In this document: one piece after another, positions 53,267-58,823 of the stretch
How positions within the stretch are numbered: the stretch's first letter is position 1
Layout of the letters: every line of letters starts with the position of its first letter
Origin: Hyphomonas pacifica
Lineage (GTDB): Bacteria > Pseudomonadota > Alphaproteobacteria > Caulobacterales > Hyphomonadaceae
Assembly: GCF_000682675.1 (NCBI RefSeq)
Contig: NZ_AWFA01000014.1
Span: 1 to 58,823 of the forward strand
Length of the DNA: 58,823 nt
Reading direction: 5' to 3'
Notes under the pieces: generated by a model
Told to the model about the DNA's origin: nothing
Database searches by the model: none
What the model saw: only the letters and a program-made list of their open reading frames with translations
Program-made: the position numbers and the translations under genes

Positions 53267-54142
53267 ATGGCAGATCTGTCAGGCAAGGTTGCAATAATCA
53301 CCGGCGCGGCAAGTGGCATTGGCCTGGCGGGGGTCGAGACATTTGTCGCTGCAGGCGCAAGGGTCGTTGCGGGTGACATCCAGGATGAAAAGGGAAAGGC
53401 CCTGCAGCAACGCTTCGGGGATGACAAAGTCCTTTTCGTGCATTGCGATGTGACACAGATGGATCAACTGGAGGCGCTGATGGGCAGGGCCGCCGGTCAT
53501 TTCGGGCAGCTGGATGTTCTGTGGAATAATGCAGGCCATGGCGGCACACCGGATGGTGTGGAAGAGCTGGATCTGGATGCCTATGATCAGACCATGACGC
53601 TGCTTCTGAAACAGGTCTTTGCCGCCACGAAATTCGCCATTCCGCATATGAAGGAAAAAGGTGGCTCGATCATCAACACGTCATCCATCAGCGCGATTAC
53701 AGCGGGCTATGCGCCCTTGACCTATTCTGTTGCTAAAAAAGGCGTGGCGCATTTTTCAAAGATGGCAGCGGCGGAACTCGCCAAATACAAGATTCGCGTA
53801 AATGCCGTACTGCCGGGCTTTATCGCGACCTCGATCTTTGGCGCTTCGCTTGGCTTGCCGCGGGAGCAGGCCGATCAGATGGCCGCGATGCTGGTTGAGG
53901 CAGGGGCCTCGATGCAGCCGATTGGCCGGACAGGCAAAAGCGAGGACATTGCTGAAATGGTGGCATTCCTTGCTTCGGATGCGGCGAGCTTCATCACGGG
54001 TGGGGAGTTCGTTGTCGATGGCGGCATGACGGTCGGGCCGCGACATTCCTGGGATGAAGCTGCAGGCGGGCCACTTCTGGATGCGCTGGGCATTACGCCG
54101 GAGCAAGCGGAACAGATGCGAGCCCAGATGCAGGCAGGCTAG
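53267..54142 (+). CDS. SDR family oxidoreductase (FabG-like)
   Basis: A 291-residue protein with IITGAASGIGLAGVE, LWNNAGHGG, INTSSISAI and YSVAKKGVAHFSKMAAAELA, ending with FITGGEFVVDGGMT. This is the pattern of 3-oxoacyl/secondary-alcohol dehydrogenases. A C-terminal extension of ~40 residues (EAAGGPLLDALGITPEQAEQ) goes beyond the core fold. GGGAGGA precedes the ATG. It lies in tandem with the other SDR gene. Confidence 0.92.
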   Translation: MADLSGKVAIITGAASGIGLAGVETFVAAGARVVAGDIQDEKGKALQQRFGDDKVLFVHCDVTQMDQLEALMGRAAGHFGQLDVLWNNAGHGGTPDGVEELDLDAYDQTMTLLLKQVFAATKFAIPHMKEKGGSIINTSSISAITAGYAPLTYSVAKKGVAHFSKMAAAELAKYKIRVNAVLPGFIATSIFGASLGLPREQADQMAAMLVEAGASMQPIGRTGKSEDIAEMVAFLASDAASFITGGEFVVDGGMTVGPRHSWDEAAGGPLLDALGITPEQAEQMRAQMQAG

Positions 54143-54152
54143 GGTGCCGCGC

Positions 54153-54437
54153 CTAATCCTGAGACAGCGCTTCCAGGCCGGGAATCAGTTCCACCTTCTT
54201 GAGGAGTGCTTTCAGGCTTCTTGCGTGGACGACAGGTCTGCCTCTTTCGTCGGCGATGCTATAGCCTAACCCTGTCTTGCTGAGGGGAAAACGGCGCCAG
54301 TGTGCTCGTGTCCGGAAAATCCAGACTTGTTGCGGTTCTCGCCCGGAGGCCGCCCATCCCGTCCACATATGATCTGCCGGCAGCTCACGCCAGAGACGGT
54401 CGATTTCGTCAATTTCGGAAGGCGTAAAATTGCCCAT
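54153..54437 (-). CDS. Hypothetical small protein
   Basis: A 94-residue protein without signal or membrane segment, with many aromatic residues (LWRELPADHMWTGWAASGRE, VWIFRTRAHWRRFPLSKTG) and a helical C-terminus (SLKALLKKVELIPGLEAL). I recognise no family. AGGA lies about ten bases before the ATG. Its first codons overlap the first codons of the divergent EamA exporter by 8 bases. The coding call rests on composition and start signals. Confidence 0.65.
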   Translation of the reverse strand: MGNFTPSEIDEIDRLWRELPADHMWTGWAASGREPQQVWIFRTRAHWRRFPLSKTGLGYSIADERGRPVVHARSLKALLKKVELIPGLEALSQD

Positions 54438-55383
54438 TCATACAAATCCTGACCACACGGAGCCTATAGACCTACTGACCCCGGAGGCACCGCGCAACAT
54501 TGAGGGTGCGATATGGATGATCACTTCGGGGGCTGTTTTTACGGTATTTCTGACGCTGTCAAAGGTCCAGTCAGCCACATTTGACCCTGGTTTCCTGGCG
54601 TTCTGGCGTTCGGCCGTGGCGATGATCGTGACTCTGCCGGTCATTTTCCAGCAGGGTGTCAGCATTCTGAAAATACATCAGCCCGGCATGATCTTCCTCA
54701 GAAGTGCCTTTGGCACATTGGGTTTCATTCTGGGGTTCTATGCCGTCTCTGATGCGGTGGGTATGCCGCTGTCGGAATTCAATTCGATCAGCTTTTCCCG
54801 AGCCATGTTCATTACCGTGCTGGCGGCTTTTGTTCTTAGGGAGAAGGTGGGTGTGCACCGTTGGGGCGCGACCTTTCTCGGCTTTCTGGGTGTCATGATC
54901 ATGCTGCAGCCCCAGATGGGCATCAGCCTGGGCATGATGCTGGCCTTGGCGGCAGCGTTCTGCATGGCCGGGGCGATCACGCTCGTAAAGTCCCTGACGC
55001 GTCTTCACAGACCGATGACATTGCTGATCTGGGCCAACTTCCTGTCATCAGTACTGCTCTTGCCCTTAGCCATCTGGAAATGGCCGGAGGTCGAGCCGTC
55101 CCTCATGGATTGGGGGCTGATCGTTCTGATGGGGCTATGCGGCGTGATGGGACAGTATTGCTATATCCGCGGCATGAGTATCGGAGATGTCTCTTTCCTA
55201 TCACCCATGGATTATCTGCGTCTTCCCATGGCGGCGCTGGTTGATTTGAGCCTATTCCATATCCTGCCGGGCTTTTGGACGTGGGTGGGCACGGCCATCA
55301 TTATCGCCGCGACGCTCTACATCACATTGCGCGAACAACGCCTCAAGAAGCGGCGCATGGGGGCGCTGGATCAGCCCGGCTGA
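54430..55383 (+). CDS. EamA/DMT family exporter
   Basis: A 317-residue inner-membrane protein with ten hydrophobic helices in two EamA repeats (first helix GAIWMITSGAVFTVFLTLSK; the second repeat starts near GMMLALAAAFCMAGAITLVK). Family members export amino acids or other metabolites; the substrate is unknown. The start is TTG 54430 with GGAAGG seven bases upstream; the first ATG, 54517, would cut into the first helix. The 3' end overlaps the convergent DsbB-like gene by 13 bases. Confidence 0.88.
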   Translation: MPIHTNPDHTEPIDLLTPEAPRNIEGAIWMITSGAVFTVFLTLSKVQSATFDPGFLAFWRSAVAMIVTLPVIFQQGVSILKIHQPGMIFLRSAFGTLGFILGFYAVSDAVGMPLSEFNSISFSRAMFITVLAAFVLREKVGVHRWGATFLGFLGVMIMLQPQMGISLGMMLALAAAFCMAGAITLVKSLTRLHRPMTLLIWANFLSSVLLLPLAIWKWPEVEPSLMDWGLIVLMGLCGVMGQYCYIRGMSIGDVSFLSPMDYLRLPMAALVDLSLFHILPGFWTWVGTAIIIAATLYITLREQRLKKRRMGALDQPG

Positions 55384-55898
55384 TCGGACGCCGCCCCGCG
55401 AAAGGTTGCGCCCGCCGCAACCAGGCTGAGGATCGCCATGACAGCAGAGATCACGCCATTCCAGCCCGCCATGGACAGGCCCATGATGTAGAAGGGCGCA
55501 TCGGTACAGGACGGCACATGCATTGGCTCATTAAAGTCCTGGAATGCCATCGGGTCGATCGGCCCCTCTCCTGCACACCCCGTCGGCGGTGGAAAAATGC
55601 TCCACTCCACACCGGCATGGTAGAAGGCTACGACGACGCCAACGCCGAAGACCAGGCCGACCATAACGTTCAGCGCGACGAGAAAGCGCCGTTTGGGAAC
55701 AATCTTCCAAAGGGCCAGTCCGGTCAGGGTCATGGCGATAAGGGCCCAATAGACATCCCGCTGCCGTAGGCAAAGCGGGCAGGGTGCCAGGCCGCCAAAA
55801 GCTTCAAAAGCGTGGGCTGCCGCCAGCATGAAGACAGACAGGCCGACCGCTATGCAGGGCCATTTCCAGTCTTTCAGCAGGGATACGAAAAATGTCAT
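55371..55898 (-). CDS. Disulfide bond formation protein B (DsbB) family
   Basis: A 175-residue inner-membrane protein with four helices. The first periplasmic loop carries LAPCPLCLRQRD, the CxxC pair that contacts quinone. The second loop carries PTGCAGEG and VPSCTDAPF, the pair that reoxidises DsbA. This architecture is the DsbB signature; alphaproteobacterial members often lack E. coli DsbB similarity outside these motifs. The start is uncertain: ATG 55898 gives a family-like N-terminus, while GTG 55949 would add 17 residues. Confidence 0.88.
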   Translation of the reverse strand: MTFFVSLLKDWKWPCIAVGLSVFMLAAAHAFEAFGGLAPCPLCLRQRDVYWALIAMTLTGLALWKIVPKRRFLVALNVMVGLVFGVGVVVAFYHAGVEWSIFPPPTGCAGEGPIDPMAFQDFNEPMHVPSCTDAPFYIMGLSMAGWNGVISAVMAILSLVAAGATFRGAASDQPG

Positions 55899-55964
55899 GT
55901 CGCAGCTAAAGCCGGGAGATTGTCGCTTCACAATGCGGCGCGTAGTCACTTTGCTGTTATTGGC

Positions 55965-56570
55965 TTAGCCAAGCAGGGTCACGGCGCCGAGCAAAACGGC
56001 CCCAATCAGGCCGCTGACCCAGGCTGTTCCGATCAGCAATCCTGCAATCACCATGAGGCCATCCTTCTGCATCAGTCCGAAAGAGGCGATAGCGACCCCG
56101 AAGCCGGGTACGGTATTGGTCATGGGTAGAGGGACGAGGATTGAGGCGCAGAAAATGCACAGAAAGGCGCCAATCACCCGCTCAGACCGTTTTCCTGTGA
56201 TCATGGTCAGGCGTGGGCGGACAATGGCTTCAATCCAGCCAAGCCATTTGCGGCCGCCCTTCGACATTTGGGTCAGCCCTTTCCGGTCAATCTTCCGAGC
56301 GGCCATCTTTTCCGGCATCCAGGGCTGCTCGCGCCCCATGACCATTTGCGCCGCCAAGGCCATCATTGGCAGGGATACGACTTGTGGAACGCCATAAAGG
56401 AACGGGATGCAGCAAGGTAGCGCCAGCAGAAACAGGCCGGCCCCGAATGCGCTCTCGTCTAGCTGGTCAAAAATTTCGCGCAGGGAATATCCCTCTTCCG
56501 GGGCTCTGGCGGCCATGGCTTCCAGAGTTTGGAGAAGGGTTTTTTCTTTGGCGGGGGAGGGTGTTTGCAT
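55965..56570 (-). CDS. ExoD family exopolysaccharide synthesis protein
   Basis: A 201-residue protein with an amphipathic N-terminus (GYSLREIFDQLDESAFGAG) and four hydrophobic segments (LFLLALPCCIPFLYGVPQVV, VIGAFLCIFCASILVPLP, and two near the C-terminus). NTVPGFGVAIASFGLMQKDG is the diagnostic ExoD motif. ExoD affects exopolysaccharide production in rhizobia by an unknown mechanism. It precedes the DsbB-like gene on the same strand by 66 bases. Confidence 0.9.
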   Translation of the reverse strand: MQTPSPAKEKTLLQTLEAMAARAPEEGYSLREIFDQLDESAFGAGLFLLALPCCIPFLYGVPQVVSLPMMALAAQMVMGREQPWMPEKMAARKIDRKGLTQMSKGGRKWLGWIEAIVRPRLTMITGKRSERVIGAFLCIFCASILVPLPMTNTVPGFGVAIASFGLMQKDGLMVIAGLLIGTAWVSGLIGAVLLGAVTLLG

Positions 56571-56659
56571 GGAAGATGTGTTAGCCAGCTTTTTCTACGG
56601 CGTCGAGAAGATTGACATATGCCCCACCTATGCGGCAGGAGAAGCGCTCCCGATATCGG

Positions 56660-56744
56660 GCCTCTGTGGCGGAATTGGTAGACGCGACGGATTCAAAATC
56701 CGTTTTCTTCGGAAGTGCCGGTTCGAGTCCGGCCAGAGGTACCA
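56660..56744 (+). tRNA. tRNA-Leu (anticodon CAA)
   Basis: A complete 85-nt class II tRNA with encoded CCA. The acceptor stem GCCTCTG/CAGAGGT ends with a G-T pair, the anticodon stem ACGGA/TCCGT encloses TTCAAAA (anticodon CAA), a long variable arm TTTCTTCGGAAG follows, and the T arm GCCGG/CCGGC encloses TTCGAGT. The anticodon reads TTG codons. Sequence composition changes directly after it. Confidence 0.95.
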
Positions 56745-57343
56745 CATGCGCGGATGATCGCGCCAATAGCGCGCAAATCTATTTTAGCCGCGCCGAAATG
56801 ATCCTGCGATTTCCGAAAACTACCTTCCGGTGTTCCTAACTTTTATTTCCTCAGCAGCGTTGCTCTGAAGATATCTATGCGGATTTGCATGATTTTATTT
56901 TGATTTACGCGCTTCCGTGGATCAGGCGAAGATATTTTTAATCCTTTGGTTGATTTCCTTTTGTGCCCTGGATAATCCCAGCAGAAAAGGGCTGCAAGCT
57001 TGGAGCGCGTGTCAGTTCAGTGGCCTGTCAGGCTATATCTCGATTTCGATGGAGGTGAACCGACCTCAGCTTCTTCTGGCCTCTGTCTATTCGTATGGTT
57101 CGCATAAACTGTATATATATATGCAGATAACAAATATATTATTAACTACAATTACCATTAAGGGTATTCGTAAATACGTTCTTAAGAGGCGTTAAAATCT
57201 TCCCAGCTTTTGCTAATGCTTGGTCTTGGACTTCGGCGGAATTGTAATCTCTGATTCACTAGCGATTACTATATAAACAATGTGACGGCAAAGAGTAGGC
57301 ACATTTTCCTCTCTAAAGTTGAGTGATTGTTGGAGGTCGCGAC
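56745..57343. other. AT-rich intergenic region upstream of the autotransporter
   Basis: About 600 bases, clearly richer in A and T than the rest of the window. A frame at 56917-57195 has no ribosome-binding site and is probably not a gene. Present are a short hairpin GTATT/AATAC (57166-57179), TTAA-N6-TTAA at 57182-57195 resembling a CtrA site, and a dyad GTAATC/GATTAC at 57244-57269 next to a TATATAA that could be a -10 element. No copy of the tRNA-Leu 3' end is seen within the window. Confidence 0.5.
57244..57269. promoter_or_regulatory. Dyad in the autotransporter promoter region
   Basis: GTAATC and GATTAC are separated by 14 bases and directly followed by TATATAA at 57270-57276. The element is 75 bases upstream of the start codon and is a candidate operator or promoter element. 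Confidence 0.3.
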
Positions 57344-58823
57344 GTGAGAAAAGATCAAAAGTATTATTATCCGCATATGCGTAAGAGAATAGCTCGCCAT
57401 TCCCTGGTGTCGGTATCCTTGGCGGCCATGGCCGCATCCCTTTTGTATTCAGGCGCAGCTCATGCTGAGCCGGCTGTGTACTTCAACGAGGATGCCAATG
57501 TCGGTATCCAGAGATTCAAGGATACGGTTGATGCGGCCTATAACGCAGCTAATCCGGGATCTACGCGCACTTCGCTGATCTATGAGTATGACATCCTCAG
57601 CACCAGTGGCAGCAGCTTCATGGTCATCGGCCCGAATGCCGGTGACCCCTCTGTCATTGTCGAAACCACTCAGGCGGGTAATCAGGCCAACAATGCTGGA
57701 ACTGGCAGAGAAGGTGGTGACGGCTTCACCAACTGGAGTAACTCTTACAGCGGCGGCTTCGCAGGTGCCGAGGCCATGGGGTATACCTATAAATTCTTTG
57801 AAACCGACGGAACGACGCCGTTTGATATGAATGCCATTGGGACAATGGTGAATGACTGGGGAACCTGCTGTACAACAAACAATGCGACGCCAAGTGGTGG
57901 AAGTGCTGACGCATCCGAGGTGTATCTTAGATTTGGAAATTCCGATCCTCTTCTTCTTGGAGGAATTTCTAACCGTATCAGCAGTCAGGAACACTTCATC
58001 GGTGCGATCAACGACACCAACTTCTTTAATGAGGTTACGGTCATCGCCAATGGTCAAGGGGAATTCTTCGGTGTTGGCGGATACCTGATCTTCTCATCTG
58101 TGGCCTTGAACAGTGTTCCTGAAGGGTCTTCTGATGTTGATGACAGCCTTGGGGGCGGAACAACAATTCCGGATATCGATACGGCGTCCACTTATTATAC
58201 AGGTGGGAATTTGGCCGATGGCGCTGTGAACCCGAACTTTGTTGGTGGTACACTGATGTTCGGTATGAACACCAGTGTGAACACTAGCTTCACGGTCCAA
58301 TCCCAAGGCGGCACCATCGATACAGAGAAAAACATCGTTGTTGTCCATGGCGACTTTACTGGCGCGGGCGGTATGAAAAAAACCGGTTCCGGCCTGCTTG
58401 TCCTGTCTGGTACAAATACACAATCCGGTGGGTTTACGGTTTCCGAAGGCACCCTGCAGGCCTCCAGGGATTCCAATCTTGGCGGCGGACCCCTGACAAT
58501 TGGTAATGCCCGTTTCCAGGCTGGCGGTAGTTTCAACTCCAATCGACAGCTTATTGTTCAGCATCAAAACTCTGTGTTTGATCTACAGGACAATTCTGTC
58601 CTCTGGCAGGGAGCTGTCACAGGCAATGGAGCGCTGAACCTCACTGGAAGTGGCCACATGTATCTGACAGGGGCAAATACATACACTGGCGGAACGACCC
58701 TCACTGGAGGCATGCTGACAGGCAACACGACGTCGATTCAAGGCGATGTGGTAAACGGTGGCACGGTAGAATTTGTTCAGGACACGACGGGCACATATTC
58801 CGGTGCGATGTCTGGAACAGGCG
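57344..58823 (+). CDS. Autotransporter passenger with PATR repeats, C-terminus missing
   Basis: The first 493 residues are present and the gene leaves the window. The start is GTG with GGAGGT six bases upstream. An extended basic N-terminus (MRKDQKYYYPHMRKRIARHS) precedes a signal peptide ending GAAHA. Residues ~45-300 form a Gly/Asn/Ser/Thr-rich domain of no clear family. From ~340 on the protein is repetitive beta-helix: GGMKKTGSGLLVLSGTNT and NGALNLTGSGHMYLTGANTY, each followed by GG(T) and a G-x-L turn, are passenger-associated transport repeats. A C-terminal beta-barrel is expected beyond the edge. Cysteines are almost absent (one CC pair), usual for surface-exported passengers. Likely roles are adhesion or surface display. 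Confidence 0.9.
   Translation, partial: MRKDQKYYYPHMRKRIARHSLVSVSLAAMAASLLYSGAAHAEPAVYFNEDANVGIQRFKDTVDAAYNAANPGSTRTSLIYEYDILSTSGSSFMVIGPNAGDPSVIVETTQAGNQANNAGTGREGGDGFTNWSNSYSGGFAGAEAMGYTYKFFETDGTTPFDMNAIGTMVNDWGTCCTTNNATPSGGSADASEVYLRFGNSDPLLLGGISNRISSQEHFIGAINDTNFFNEVTVIANGQGEFFGVGGYLIFSSVALNSVPEGSSDVDDSLGGGTTIPDIDTASTYYTGGNLADGAVNPNFVGGTLMFGMNTSVNTSFTVQSQGGTIDTEKNIVVVHGDFTGAGGMKKTGSGLLVLSGTNTQSGGFTVSEGTLQASRDSNLGGGPLTIGNARFQAGGSFNSNRQLIVQHQNSVFDLQDNSVLWQGAVTGNGALNLTGSGHMYLTGANTYTGGTTLTGGMLTGNTTSIQGDVVNGGTVEFVQDTTGTYSGAMSGTG

Noticed and set aside
56917..57195. Plus-strand frame of 92 codons with a hydrophobic start
   Set aside because: GTG start without ribosome-binding site, low-complexity AT-rich end, no family resemblance.

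Overview
The window is a dense, high-GC stretch of bacterial chromosome. It carries 61 protein-coding loci (one of them broken, two cut by the window edges) and two tRNA genes. I see no CRISPR array, insertion sequence, prophage or rRNA. Several features point to an alphaproteobacterium: a GapR homologue, a DUF1674 (SDHAF4-like) gene divergent from htpX-rsmB, a Mic60-like gene inside a hemC-hemD-hemY operon, DUF2853 and DUF2312-type small genes, and a zinc-less ribosomal protein L36. Many secreted peptidases and lipoproteins suggest an aquatic Caulobacterales/Hyphomonadaceae-type organism. That family assignment is inference.

Layout. Positions 1-6474 (minus strand) hold htpX, rsmB, a glycine-zipper lipoprotein, rpe, a heparinase II/III-like protein and the N-terminal 398 residues of a CapD/FlaA1-type sugar dehydratase that runs off the left edge. 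Positions 6565-11074 hold DUF1674, an acyl-CoA dehydrogenase, a GH43 lipoprotein and a DUF885 metallopeptidase lipoprotein. Positions 11179-15825 are the heme operon hemC-hemD-mic60-hemY followed by tRNA-Thr(CGU). Positions 15957-23382 mix a serine hydrolase, thpR, DUF2853, a Bax-inhibitor-1 family protein, mdh, an acetyltransferase, an M28 peptidase and a small protein with a HEPN-like motif. Positions 23393-28693 form an envelope-remodelling run: EnvC-like amidase activator, CtpA protease, YibQ-type deacetylase, rppH and an alpha/beta hydrolase. Positions 28754-34383 carry folE, cysS, a NifU-like scaffold, yidD and thrS. Positions 34399-41347 contain an O-antigen-ligase-like protein, a glycosyltransferase, a frameshifted cupin, gloB, a methyltransferase, an orphan PII protein, DUF983, tyrA, DUF2164 and a Tat-type MsrB lipoprotein.

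The most unusual locus is the minus-strand operon at 41364-46157. It encodes a subtilisin-like (S8) lipoprotein protease, a membrane-anchored protein ending in an I9/propeptide-like domain, an unknown lipoprotein, and an M23 endopeptidase lipoprotein on a long acidic Pro/Thr stalk. The reading frames overlap or nearly touch. All three lipoproteins have Asp directly after the lipobox cysteine, which in E. coli keeps lipoproteins in the inner membrane; none of the other five clear lipoproteins in the window has it. I propose a periplasmic, inner-membrane-anchored proteolysis and peptidoglycan-cleavage module.

Positions 46366-56570 contain an MFS transporter, a lytic transglycosylase, rpmJ, a HAD hydrolase, a TPR protein, a hydrolase, gapR, two SDR oxidoreductases, an EamA exporter, a DsbB-like protein and an ExoD-family protein. 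After tRNA-Leu(CAA) at 56660-56744 the sequence turns AT-rich and leads into a large autotransporter that runs off the right edge, so the tRNA may mark the start of an accessory region.
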